The notes beneath the pieces were generated by a model. The model worked only from the letters and a program-made list of their open reading frames with translations, did not search any database and was not told the DNA's origin. From positions 1 to 64,000 of the forward strand of contig JAISEL010000083.1 of assembly GCA_031264185.1 (NCBI GenBank): a stretch of 64,000 nt of DNA. Direction: 5' to 3'. The position numbers and the translations under genes are program-made. The stretch's first letter is position 1. Each line of letters starts with the position of its first letter. Shown here piece by piece: positions 8,417 through 17,452 of this stretch. The stretch comes from Deltaproteobacteria bacterium (GTDB lineage: Bacteria; Desulfobacterota; Desulfarculia; Adiutricales; Adiutricaceae).

Positions 8417-9508
8417 ATGAATCCCGGTCTTTACGTCCATGTCCCTTTTTGTCTGCGTCAGTGCCCTTACTGCGATTTCTTTTCCGTAAGCGATCTGACT
8501 AAGATACCTCTGTGGCTGAACGCTCTGGACATTGAAGTCAGCCACCAATCCCCTTACTGGACTTATCTTTTTGACACAGTTTATTTGGGCGGCGGCAGTC
8601 CCAGCCTGCTGGCCCCGGAAGAGCTTTTGACTCTGAAAGCAATTATTCACAGGTTTAAAATAAGCTCTAAAGCCGAAATTACTTTAGAGGCCAATCCCGA
8701 AGACGTAACCGATGATAAAACTGAGTTGTGGGCCAGTTTTGGCGTCAACCGGCTGTCTTTGGGGGTTCAGTCTTTTCAGGAAAAAGCTCTGACCGGCCCT
8801 TTGGGCAGGTCCCATAAACCTGAGGACATCCAAAGAGCCATAAGTTCAGTCCGCAAAAGTAAACTGCCTTTAAGCATTGATTTAATCTTTGCCTGGCCCG
8901 GCCAGACTTTAGTGAACTGGCTGGATGAGCTGGAAACCGCCGCAGCTGCCGGAGCCGAACATATTTCGGCCTACTGCCTGACTTTAGCTCCCGGTTCGCC
9001 GCTGGCCGAATCCATAAAAAGCGGCCTTTTTGAAGCAGTGCCGGAAGATCTGGCTGCTGATATGTTTTTAAAGACCGGCTCATTTTTAAAAAAACGGGGG
9101 TTCGGGCGATATGAAGTATCCAATCTGGCCAAAAAAGGGGCCCAGTGCCGTCATAACCTTAAGTACTGGCACCGGGACAACTATTTGGGCTTAGGCCCTT
9201 CAGCCCATTCATTTGACGGCACCAGAAGATCTTCCAACGTATCTTCGGTGGACAAATGGGCACAGGCTCTGGCTAACGGCCACACGGCCGTCAATTTTAT
9301 AGAAGATATTACTTTCGAGCAGGCCCAGACCGAAAGGATCATGCTGGCTTTACGTCTGGCCGAGGGAGTGCCTTTAAAATGGCTCAAAGATCTGGACAAA
9401 GCCGAGTTTCTGGCTAAAGAAGGCTATCTGGCCAATACAGGCGCTTATTACAAACCCACTGAAAAAGGTTTTCTGGCCAGCGATTTTCTGGCCCGCTCTC
9501 TGGCTTAG
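8417..9508 (+). CDS. hemW: HemW-type radical SAM protein (heme chaperone / coproporphyrinogen oxidase-like)
   Basis: 363 residues. The radical-SAM motif CLRQCPYC lies near residue 12, preceded by GLYVHVPF, the classic HemW/HemN start. YLGGGSPS, LEANPED, RLSLGVQSF and SIDLIFAWPGQT follow, and a HemN C-terminal domain includes HNLKYWHRDNYLGLGPSAHS. HemW proteins bind heme and are thought to deliver it to membrane enzymes; true HemN activity needs an extra N-terminal extension absent here. The ATG at 8417 lacks a strong Shine-Dalgarno. A strong AAGGAGG at 8362 instead precedes an 8-codon TTG-initiated ORF ending TAG at 8401. DUF362 follows 42 bp downstream on the same strand. Confidence 0.9.
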   Translation: MNPGLYVHVPFCLRQCPYCDFFSVSDLTKIPLWLNALDIEVSHQSPYWTYLFDTVYLGGGSPSLLAPEELLTLKAIIHRFKISSKAEITLEANPEDVTDDKTELWASFGVNRLSLGVQSFQEKALTGPLGRSHKPEDIQRAISSVRKSKLPLSIDLIFAWPGQTLVNWLDELETAAAAGAEHISAYCLTLAPGSPLAESIKSGLFEAVPEDLAADMFLKTGSFLKKRGFGRYEVSNLAKKGAQCRHNLKYWHRDNYLGLGPSAHSFDGTRRSSNVSSVDKWAQALANGHTAVNFIEDITFEQAQTERIMLALRLAEGVPLKWLKDLDKAEFLAKEGYLANTGAYYKPTEKGFLASDFLARSLA

Positions 9509-9550
9509 GCTCGGACCGCAGTCCGATAGTTTGAAGGAGAATCCATTAGC

Positions 9551-10654
9551 ATGTCTGAGGTGTTTTATACCACCATGCGCTGCAAATTAGGCGACAGTTT
9601 GTTAAAAAAGCTGAGTCGCCTGATTACTGCCGCCGGAATAGATAAGATCAACTTTCATGATCGTTTTTGCGCTATTAAGATCCATTTCGGGGAACCGGGC
9701 AATCTGGCCTTTTTGCGGCCTAATTTTGCCAAGACCGTGTCGGATCACATTAAAAAGCTGGGCGGCCGGCCTTTTCTGACCGATTGCGGGACTTTATACG
9801 TCGGCCGCCGGACTCACGCTTTAGCTCACCTTGAGGCGGCTTATGAAAACGGCTTCAGCCCTTTATCGACCGGCTGCCAGGTCCTGATTGCCGATGGTTT
9901 GAGGGGTACAGATGACGTGGAAGTGCCTGTTCCCAGCGGTCAGGCAGTAAAAAGCGCCTTCATCGGCCGGGCCATTATGGATGCCGATATAGTGGTCTCC
10001 TTAAACCACTTTAAAGGCCACGAACTGACCGGCTTCGGCGGGGCCATCAAGAATCTGGGCATGGGAAGCGGCAGCCGTGGCGGCAAGATGGTCATGCACA
10101 ATGACGGCAAACCCTCAGTCGAGCCCAATCTCTGCACCGGCTGCAAGACGTGCTCCAAATTTTGCGCTCAGGCCGCTTTTACGTTTAAAACTAAAAAAGC
10201 GCACATAGATCACCGCAAATGCGTCGGTTGCGGCCGCTGTCTGGGCGCCTGCTCTTTCCACGCCATTACCAACAGCTGGGATTCGGCCAACAGCACTTTG
10301 AACTGCAAAATCGTCGAGTACGCTCTGGCCGTGGTCCAGGACAGACCCAATTTTCATATCAACATAATTAACCAGGTTTCGCCTTTCTGCGACTGCCATG
10401 AGGAAAACGACGCAGCCGTCGTGCCGGATCTGGGCATGTATGCCTCCTTCGATCCTGTGGCTTTGGACCTGGCTTCGATTGAGGCGGTCAATAAAGCCGC
10501 CGGTCTGGCCAACAGCATTTTGGCCGAAAGGGTTCAGGACGGTTCAGATCTTTTCACTAGTATTCACCCCACCACCAACTGGCGTGAGCAGATCGACCAT
10601 GCCGTTAAAGTCGGCCTCGGCCAAAATAAGTACAGGCTGGTTGAAGTCAAATAA
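9551..10654 (+). CDS. DUF362 protein with two [4Fe-4S] ferredoxin motifs
   Basis: 367 residues. DUF362 regions flank a ferredoxin insert: N-terminal KIHFGEPGN, FLTDCGTLYVGRR and the conserved NHFKGHELTGFGGAIKNLGMG (~residues 152-175). Two clusters follow near residues 195-240, CTGCKTCSKFC and CVGCGRCLGAC. The C-terminal half holds VVPDLGMYASFDPVALD. Proteins of this type are found in anaerobes and are presumed iron-sulfur oxidoreductases or electron carriers; no reaction is established. GAAGGAGA precedes the ATG. It may be co-transcribed with hemW. It faces the DUF554 gene, with stops 11 bp apart. Confidence 0.88.
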   Translation: MSEVFYTTMRCKLGDSLLKKLSRLITAAGIDKINFHDRFCAIKIHFGEPGNLAFLRPNFAKTVSDHIKKLGGRPFLTDCGTLYVGRRTHALAHLEAAYENGFSPLSTGCQVLIADGLRGTDDVEVPVPSGQAVKSAFIGRAIMDADIVVSLNHFKGHELTGFGGAIKNLGMGSGSRGGKMVMHNDGKPSVEPNLCTGCKTCSKFCAQAAFTFKTKKAHIDHRKCVGCGRCLGACSFHAITNSWDSANSTLNCKIVEYALAVVQDRPNFHINIINQVSPFCDCHEENDAAVVPDLGMYASFDPVALDLASIEAVNKAAGLANSILAERVQDGSDLFTSIHPTTNWREQIDHAVKVGLGQNKYRLVEVK

Positions 10655-10664
10655 CTACTGCCGG

Positions 10665-11351
10665 TCAGAAAAATGACGGTAGCCAGACGGCAAAAATCAG
10701 AGCCGGCAGAGTGCTGGAGATGTTTATGGCCGGCTTAAAACCCAGCATATTGACTCCGATGGCCATGACCAGAAGGCCGCCGGTGCTTTGGAGGCAGTTC
10801 TCCATGGCCGGGGACAGCAGGGGAGCTAAAACCGTGGCCAGAACAATAAGGCCGCCCTGGTAGATTAAGACCGCCACAGAGGAGAAGATAACTCCCGATC
10901 CGGCTCTGGAAGCCAGGATGAGAGTGGAAAAGAAGTCAATCAGGGTTTTGGTGAAGACTGTTGTCCGGCCGCGGCCTAAGCCTTCCTCAAAGGAACCGAC
11001 AATGGCCATTGCCCCGACACAGACCATGACTGAAGCGTTAATCAGTCCGTCGGTAAAGAGGGGGTTTTTGGATTTGACTTTACTTTTCAGCCGGTCCGCC
11101 AGATTTTCTAAAATCTCGCCAAGTTTTAGAAGTTCACCGGCCACTGCCCCTAAAACAGCGGCTAAAATCACCGGGATGAAGTTCTGGCTGTCCAGGGCCA
11201 TCTTAAGGCCAATGACCAGGAGACACAGCCCGAAAAGCTGAAAAACCAGAGACCGGATCCTCTCCGGCAGCCGGTCGCCGATAAAAAGTCCCACGGAAGC
11301 TCCGGCCGCTATGACCGCCGCATTGATAACCGCTCCCCAAGGAAAAATCAC
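10665..11351 (-). CDS. DUF554 family membrane protein
   Basis: 228 residues, highly hydrophobic with about six to seven membrane segments. The family signature is clear: an N-terminal GAVINAAVIAAGASVGLFIG, then FQLFGLCLLVIGLKMAL, FTDGLINASVMVCVGAMAIVG and the Gly-rich end GGLLVMAIGVNMLGFK. DUF554 (YdfK/YqgA-like) proteins are uncharacterised inner-membrane proteins, perhaps transporters. It is convergent with the DUF362 gene and appears monocistronic. Confidence 0.88.
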   Translation of the reverse strand: MIFPWGAVINAAVIAAGASVGLFIGDRLPERIRSLVFQLFGLCLLVIGLKMALDSQNFIPVILAAVLGAVAGELLKLGEILENLADRLKSKVKSKNPLFTDGLINASVMVCVGAMAIVGSFEEGLGRGRTTVFTKTLIDFFSTLILASRAGSGVIFSSVAVLIYQGGLIVLATVLAPLLSPAMENCLQSTGGLLVMAIGVNMLGFKPAINISSTLPALIFAVWLPSFF

Positions 11352-11681
11352 AGTATACCTCTGATTTTACTGAAACAGCTGAAAAATATCGTTATTGTTT
11401 GGCCATGAGCCAAAATTTTGCGTTTAGCGTGTTTTTCAGGCCAGACCCTAAATGCTGGTCCGTTATATCAAATCCCCGCTTTATGTCAATTTTAAATTTT
11501 TGGCCAAGGCCTTTTTAAACCTGGATACAATGAACATGGAGCCTTTTAACATCTGCGTTAACCTCTTTATTTTACTGGCCTTTTTTCTATTTGGGGGAAA
11601 TATTGGTCTTCCTGCTCTATAATATGTCCGGCTTGATTCCGGATAAACCCGGGCATTTTAATCCTGTATCAGGGAAACAAG
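11352..11681. other. Intergenic region before asnS
   Basis: 330 bp containing divergent upstream regions for the DUF554 gene and asnS. A TATAAT-like box occurs near 11618, but no convincing -35 is spaced correctly. No other feature is seen. Confidence 0.35.
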
Positions 11682-13064
11682 ATGAATCATTTTAAAAACA
11701 GTCCGTCTTTTTCGGTCAAAGAGCTTCTCAGTTCTTCATCCTCTCTGCCCCAGGTGACGGTCCGGGGGTGGATCAGGACCAAAAGGGACAGCCGGGATTT
11801 TTCTTTTTTGGAACTCAATGACGGCTCCTGCCTGGCCAACCTACAGGTTGTAGTTCAGTCTACAGCCAAAGGCTATGATTTGATTAAAGATATAACTACC
11901 GGCTCGGCCGTGGCAGTCGAAGGCGATCTGGTGGAAAGTCAGGGCCGGGGCCAGGCCTGGGATCTTAAGGCTAAAAATCTTGTCCTGACCGGACCGGCCG
12001 GAGCCGATTATCCGCTGCAGAAAAAAAGGCAGACCGATGAGTACTTAAGGGAAATGGCCCATGTAAGAGCCAGAACAAACAAGTACGGGGCCATGTTCCG
12101 GATCAGAAGCGAATGTGCCTGGGCTGTTCACCGGTTTTTCCGGGAAAAGGGATTTTTTTATGTCCATACCCCCATCATTACCGGCAGTGACGCCGAGGGA
12201 GCCGGGGAGATGTTCCGGGTCACCACCCTAAAAGAAGGAGGCGGGACGTCCTTTAAAGACGATTTTTTCGGCCAATATGCAGCTTTAACGGTTTCCGGCC
12301 AATTGGAGGCCGAACTGTTGGCCCACGCCTTAGGCCGGGTCTATACATTCGGTCCGGCTTTTCGGGCCGAGAATTCCAACACGGCCCGTCACGCAGCTGA
12401 GTTTTGGATGATTGAGCCGGAAGCGGCTTTCTTTGATCTTTCTGACGACATGAGCCTGGCCCAGAATTTGATTCAGTCCGTGGTTCGTTTTGCCTTAAAT
12501 GAGTGCGCCGAGGATCTGGCTCTCTTTGACCGGTTTATTGAGCAGGGCTTACTGGATCGGCTGAACGGTCTGCTGTATTCGGACTACCCCCGGATACCGT
12601 ATGCCGAGGCGATCAGGATTTTGACTGATTCGGGCCGGAAGTTTGAGTTTTCGCCTTTTTGGGGGGCCGATTTGGCCACGGAACATGAAAGGTTTCTGTG
12701 TGAGGAGCATTTCAAGTCCCCGGTCATTGTCTTTGACTATCCTAAAACGATTAAGCCTTTTTACATGCGCTTAAATGACGACGGACAGACGGTGGCGGCC
12801 ATGGATCTTCTGGTGCCCAAAGTCGGCGAACTGGTGGGCGGCAGCCAAAGGGAAGAAAGAACGGAAGTTCTGTTAAGCCGGATGGCCGAACTGGGCCTTA
12901 AGACAGAGCCTTACTGGTGGTATTTGGACAGCCGCCGCTGGGGCTCGACACCTCATGCCGGTTTCGGGCTGGGCTTCGAGAGATTTTTAATGATGCTGAC
13001 CGGGGTCAGTAATATCCGGGACGTCATTCCTTTCCCTCGGACTCCCAAGAATCTGGCTTTTTGA
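11682..13064 (+). CDS. asnS: Asparaginyl-tRNA synthetase
   Basis: 460 residues, the usual length. It charges tRNA-Asn. An N-terminal OB-fold anticodon-binding domain (VTVRGWIRTKRDSRDFSFLELND) spans residues ~20-115. The class II catalytic core follows: motif 2 around FGPAFRAENSNTARHAAEFW, and C-terminal motif 3 GFGLGFERFLMMLTGVSNIR ending IPFPRTPKNLAF. The insertion EGGGTSFKDDFFGQYAALTV is typical of AsnRS rather than AspRS. A typical sigma-70 promoter for the next gene overlaps its stop codon. Confidence 0.95.
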   Translation: MNHFKNSPSFSVKELLSSSSSLPQVTVRGWIRTKRDSRDFSFLELNDGSCLANLQVVVQSTAKGYDLIKDITTGSAVAVEGDLVESQGRGQAWDLKAKNLVLTGPAGADYPLQKKRQTDEYLREMAHVRARTNKYGAMFRIRSECAWAVHRFFREKGFFYVHTPIITGSDAEGAGEMFRVTTLKEGGGTSFKDDFFGQYAALTVSGQLEAELLAHALGRVYTFGPAFRAENSNTARHAAEFWMIEPEAAFFDLSDDMSLAQNLIQSVVRFALNECAEDLALFDRFIEQGLLDRLNGLLYSDYPRIPYAEAIRILTDSGRKFEFSPFWGADLATEHERFLCEEHFKSPVIVFDYPKTIKPFYMRLNDDGQTVAAMDLLVPKVGELVGGSQREERTEVLLSRMAELGLKTEPYWWYLDSRRWGSTPHAGFGLGFERFLMMLTGVSNIRDVIPFPRTPKNLAF

Positions 13065-13088
13065 CTTGTAAAATAAAATGGTTATAAT
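13061..13088 (+). promoter_or_regulatory. Sigma-70-type promoter for cooC
   Basis: TTGACT at 13061-13066 and a perfect TATAAT at 13083-13088, separated by 16 bp, about 40 bp before the cooC ATG. The -35 box overlaps the asnS stop codon. A ribosome binding site (AGGAGA) follows. Confidence 0.65.
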
Positions 13089-13126
13089 TTAGCAGGCGTA
13101 AGCCTTATATATATTTAGGAGATAGT

Positions 13127-13879
13127 ATGTCCTTAATCATTGGCATGGCCGGTAAAGGCGGCACCGGCAAAACCACCCTGGCCGGACTGGCCGTCCGTTA
13201 TCTGGCCAAAATCGGGAAAGTGCCTATTTTAGCTGTGGATGCCGATTCCAACGCCAATTTGGCCGATGTTCTGGGTATGACCTACGATCGGACTTTATCC
13301 GAAGCCCGGGAAGAAATGAAATCTTCGGTCGGCAACGTGTCCATTACCAAAGATACCTTAATTGAGTTACGGACCCAGGAAGCTATTGTCGAAGGCGATG
13401 CGTTTGACCTCGTGGTCATGGGACAGCCCGAAGGATCCGGCTGCTACTGCGCGGCTAACTCCATTTTGGCGGCTGTTTTGGATAAAACATTAAAAAATTA
13501 CCCCTACCAGGTCATTGACAATGAAGCCGGCATGGAGCACATCTCCCGCCTGACGGCCCGGTATATGGATATCTTCTATGTGGTGTCCGATGCCTCCCGG
13601 CGGGGTTTTACTGCGGCTGTCCGGATTTGGCGCCTGGTGGACGAGCTGAAGATCACCATTAAGCATAAATATCTGATCTTAAACCGGACCCGGGGAGAGG
13701 TGCCCAGGGAAGTCAAAGATCTGATTAAACAGGAATCCATGGAACTGGCCGGGGTGATTCCGGATGACGACAATATCTACCAGACCGATCAGGCCGGAAA
13801 ACCGACCTCTTTTTTAGATGAAAAATGTCCGGCTGTGGCCCGAACTATGGAGATCTTTCAAAAAACTCTGGTTGAGTAG
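13127..13879 (+). CDS. cooC: CooC-type nickel-insertion ATPase for CO dehydrogenase
   Basis: 250 residues of the MinD/SIMIBI ATPase fold. The deviant Walker A GKGGTGKTT is at residues 9-17, AVDADSNANLADVLG follows, and the C-x-C metal-binding motif (GSGCYCAANS, C106 and C108) characteristic of CooC is present. The family binds Ni(II) at the dimer interface and matures the C-cluster of CODH, the key enzyme of CO oxidation or the Wood-Ljungdahl pathway. No CODH structural gene is in the window. A clear promoter lies upstream. The 3' end carries a tandem GTTGAGTAGT duplication leading into the next gene 12 bp later. Confidence 0.88.
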   Translation: MSLIIGMAGKGGTGKTTLAGLAVRYLAKIGKVPILAVDADSNANLADVLGMTYDRTLSEAREEMKSSVGNVSITKDTLIELRTQEAIVEGDAFDLVVMGQPEGSGCYCAANSILAAVLDKTLKNYPYQVIDNEAGMEHISRLTARYMDIFYVVSDASRRGFTAAVRIWRLVDELKITIKHKYLILNRTRGEVPREVKDLIKQESMELAGVIPDDDNIYQTDQAGKPTSFLDEKCPAVARTMEIFQKTLVE

Positions 13880-13891
13880 TGTTGAGTAGTA

Positions 13892-15169
13892 ATGACTAAA
13901 CTGGCTAATCTGGCCGCTTACGGTCAAAGCTGCCTGGATTGGGCCAGGGAAAATCTGGATTCCTATCAAAGTCCTATGGCCGTTGAGGCGGCTCTGGCCT
14001 CGGTCAATGCCTATCCAAATTTAAATAACTTAAAGGCGCCCCAAAGCCTGATGGTTTTAGAAGAACGTCCTGACCGAGGCCGTTTGCTGGCTCTTGGGCG
14101 GGAGGCCGTTTTATCCGGCCGGATATTCTGGGAACACACGGCAGCCGGGGAGGGCACCCGTCTGGGACTGGGCCCTAAGTTTTTTGTCAAGTCTTCTGAA
14201 CTCTCCGGTGAACCCAGACCAAAGCAGGAAAATTTGCCCCTTGGCCTCAGGCATCTAATCCAACTGGTTTTCGAAATCTACCGTCTGTCCGAAGAATCGG
14301 GTCAGGATCCGGTCCGGGTCTTAAGGCGGCAGAAGATGCTCATTATAGCTTCTCAGGACAGCATTAATGAGACTGTCAGGCTGACTTTAAAGACATTTAG
14401 CCCCCTCATTCCCCCGGAAAATTTTCTTTTCTTAGCCCAGGCCTCTTTTTACGGATTAAACCGCCAACCGGGCGGTGACTGGTATTTTGATCAGAATTCG
14501 CCCAGAAGACTTCACAACCACGGGGCCATGGCCATCCAAAAGATCATGGATGAGCAGGTTTTCCGGCAAATAGCAATCGGTGGCCAGGAGGACAGTTTTC
14601 AGTATTTAAGAGACTGGGAGTTTTTTAAGCTTTTAGAGGAGTCCTGGGATCTGGTCTCTTATAATATAGAAGATCTGGACTATCTGACCAGGGCTCTGGA
14701 TTTTGAAACCCTGGGGTTGGCAGTAGCCTGCGGCCAGGCAGGCTGCGGCATGGTCATGGAGATCTTAGGCAACAATCCCGAGCGGCCTATCAAGGGGGGC
14801 ATGTGCGCTTATGACGAAGTCTTAGGCCGGGATGTGATGATTGAAAGTTTCCGCCTCAAAGATATTCAACCCCGGGATATCCGTTATCTGAACAAAAATT
14901 TTAACCACTATCCCAACCCGGCCTTGGTTTTGGGACGTCTGAAAGAAGAAGGGCTTTTTCTGCCCGCCGTGGTCCACGATCAGCGTCTTTACTTTCAGCC
15001 GGTTCAGGGTGATTTGAACTTTCTGGTGGCCACAGTATTTTTTACCCGCCAAAATGCCAAAAGCATTAACAGTTTAAAATCAAAGGCAGACGTCCCTTCG
15101 GCTCTGGCCGCTATGTACGCCCAGGACCGTCAGCCCGGTTTTCTGGGCCTGATGGATGTCTTTGGCTAG
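13892..15169 (+). CDS. Divergent nucleotidyltransferase-like protein (UDPGP-type fold suspected)
   Basis: 425 residues, function unknown. Residues 84-96 read AAGEGTRLGLGPK, close to the nucleotide-binding loop of UDP-sugar pyrophosphorylases (GGxGTRLG...PK). Later, HNHGAMAIQKIMD (near residue 210) may match the P-x-G-x-G loop region of that family, and IKGGMCAYDEVLGRDVMIE with NYNIEDLDYL-like segments may be its sugar-side elements. There are about 80 extra residues before the motif. It starts 12 bp after cooC, with no terminator between, so the two are presumably co-transcribed under the cooC promoter. That pairing is unexpected, since cooC normally accompanies CODH genes. It could also be a non-catalytic relative. 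There is no signal peptide. Confidence 0.6.
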   Translation: MTKLANLAAYGQSCLDWARENLDSYQSPMAVEAALASVNAYPNLNNLKAPQSLMVLEERPDRGRLLALGREAVLSGRIFWEHTAAGEGTRLGLGPKFFVKSSELSGEPRPKQENLPLGLRHLIQLVFEIYRLSEESGQDPVRVLRRQKMLIIASQDSINETVRLTLKTFSPLIPPENFLFLAQASFYGLNRQPGGDWYFDQNSPRRLHNHGAMAIQKIMDEQVFRQIAIGGQEDSFQYLRDWEFFKLLEESWDLVSYNIEDLDYLTRALDFETLGLAVACGQAGCGMVMEILGNNPERPIKGGMCAYDEVLGRDVMIESFRLKDIQPRDIRYLNKNFNHYPNPALVLGRLKEEGLFLPAVVHDQRLYFQPVQGDLNFLVATVFFTRQNAKSINSLKSKADVPSALAAMYAQDRQPGFLGLMDVFG

Positions 15170-15416
15170 TGTGACTGCCGGGTGACTGAAATACAGTTCA
15201 TGACATCCGGACCGTACAGAGAAAGACATATTTTTCCAGCCGCTGAGTCTCCGGATGCAAGTCTTAAAGCCCGGCCGAACCAAGCGTAAACCTCGAAAGA
15301 CGGTCGAGGTGAAGCTCTTGACTTTTGTCCTGCTGGGCTAACCCAGATTGAAACAGTCTTCCTCTCCTTTTGAATATTATAATATACTTCTGAGCCAATT
15401 AATATATAAAGAGTTG
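15170..15416. other. Intergenic, GC-rich to AT-rich transition
   Basis: The coding-like composition fades and the sequence becomes very AT-rich from about 15370. No gene is recognised. Confidence 0.35.
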
Positions 15417-16356
15417 CCTAAAATCCCGTATTTTTTTACTATAGGATAGAAAAGAACAAAATAAAATTTTTAGACAAGTTAATATTTATTTTTATTCTAT
15501 TAACTATCTATTTACCTGTTTATCAAATTATTTATAATGATAATATGGTTGATATTGCTACTTTATATATTATAATAGAATAATTTGAGTCAATAGTAGG
15601 AACATCAAAGCTGACAGTGGTCATAGACAAAGATTTCTATAATGATAAAAATTTACGTTCTTTGTTAAATAAAAATGATATAAAATTTATAATTGCAGTG
15701 TTTTTTTACAAGTAAAAAAGTTAATTTATTAGTTGAAGAAATTAAAATTTCTGATGAATTACTGATACAATCCAATTTTATAACTACTTAAAATTAATTA
15801 ATCATATTAATTTATATATTTTTAATATGTTATAATAATATAAAACTTCATATTCATATCTATTATGATGCATAAAATGAAAAAAAGCAGAAAATAAACT
15901 TCTTAAATAATTATTAGATACAAAAAGTTATTTTTATCTATAAAATTCATACAAATACTACCAAATTTATAAAAAAATGATGCTATAGAGAAATTTTTTT
16001 AGTTATATAAATATAATTTAGGCAGTAAACATTTTTATACAAAATTAAATCATGTGTTTAATTCTAAATATTTTATCATTTTTATAAATATAATCATATA
16101 ATTATATATTGATAAAATTATAGAAGATAATGAAATATTTTATAAATATATTTTTAAAAGTTAATTAAATATATTTATAATATTAAATATATCTTTAATA
16201 CGGATGATAAAATTTTTAAAAAGGAAATTTTAGCTTTATAGAACAAAATTTTTAAATTATTTGATATAATTCAACCTAGTACTTAAAATTTACTCGAATT
16301 AATAAAACAATTAATAGCCGAATATCATCGGGTAAAAAAATGAGCAGGATTTCAGG
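15417..16356 (+). mobile_element. Decayed IS1634-type element
   Basis: Bounded by inverted repeats: CCTAAAATCCCG plus a T-run at 15417, and the complement (ending GGATTTCAGG) at 16356. Both match the end of the relic at 1516. Extremely AT-rich. On the plus strand transposase remnants are readable in shifting frames: KLTVVIDKDFYNDKNLRSLL and NKNDIKFIIAV near 15610-15700, and KNDAIEKFF then LNHVFNSKYFIIFINI near 15970-16120. These align with the C-terminal fragment at 1651-1956. 940 bp is about half of an intact element. There is no functional ORF. Confidence 0.65.
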
Positions 16357-17276
16357 TAGTAAACGTTCACGCTTACAAAATATAAAGTCAATTGCCGCCT
16401 GCCCCCTTAAGAGGTCTGCAAAAGATGGCCACCGCCTCTGCGACCAGTTTTTGCTAAACTCAATATAAGCTGCCTGGGAGTTGCGACCTTATAACCGACC
16501 TTCCTTGTCGTGAATTGAGCAATTCGAGGCGGTTGAGCTTTTTGAGAGTAATTATTTGGAAGAGAAAAACTGTTCTGGCTTTTCCAAAACTGAGCATGTC
16601 CCAGAACCCGATGTAATTTGTCAGAAATGTGACTTAACCACAAATCAATTATAACGAAAGAATAATAATCATGCTTGTTTACCAGATTTTATCGTTGTAA
16701 ACTCCAAAGATGAATAATATAGGCTAATAAATTAAAGTTACATAGTTAATAATTCGGAGATTAAGCAATAAATATTAAATATTACTTGAATAATAGCTTA
16801 TTATTTATAATATTATAAATAAAATAATATTATAAATAGCTATTAAAACAATAGAAAACAATTTTATAATTAAATTATTAAATTGTATCAATGGTATTTC
16901 CTAAAAAAATGAAACATCGTTGCTCTTAGTCATACGTCGTTGCTTTTAGTCGTAAACGAATCCTCTGTATCAGCTCATAGGCTAAAATTAAAATTGCTGA
17001 ACAATGAAGGTCTTGACAACACTGGGGTGAAGGGATACGATCTAACTACTTAATTACCTCACCAAGCGAGATATAATTTTAGGATAAAATTATAGTAGTC
17101 CTAATTAGGTCAACTTCTAATCAAATTTTTTTACTCTTAAATGGCAGCCAGCCACGACTGTCAGTCACCGGTCCCATCTCAGTACTTAGTACGGTTACCA
17201 AATGAAGAAAAAGTGGATTGACTTCAACTATTAAGTCTCCCCCTGACAAACTACGCCTTCCGAGGCAGATTAAAAA
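16357..17276. other. AT-rich debris, no gene recognised
   Basis: A short stretch at 16390-16640 has higher GC and could be a gene relic interrupted by the neighbouring IS. On the plus strand EQFEAVELFESNYLEEKN is readable but matches nothing I know. A loosely similar stretch (GAGCTTTTTGAGA ... GAAGAGAAAA) recurs at 57288-57330, hinting at a shared dead element. Confidence 0.3.
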
Positions 17277-17309
17277 CCAAAAGGCTCGTTGTTGGACAGA
17301 GCCTTTTGG
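17277..17309. terminator. Perfect stem-loop, terminator-like
   Basis: An 11-bp perfect inverted repeat, CCAAAAGGCTC (17277-17287) and GAGCCTTTTGG (17299-17309), with an 11-base loop. There is no long T-run on the plus side. On the minus strand the A-rich flank (TTAAAAACCAAAA) would read as a T-run, so it may insulate the Tat-exported reductase operon. Confidence 0.45.
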
Positions 17310-17452
17310 CGTTAGTTCAGGATTGTCAGGAAATTAAATCATACTGAGTTACGGAGGAGGAACCCTGTTCGCTATACGCATATTGAGACATCGCTCTTAT
17401 CACAGTGGAGCGGCACTCCAAAAACAAGCACTTGGGGTGTAAGGAGTCTGAA

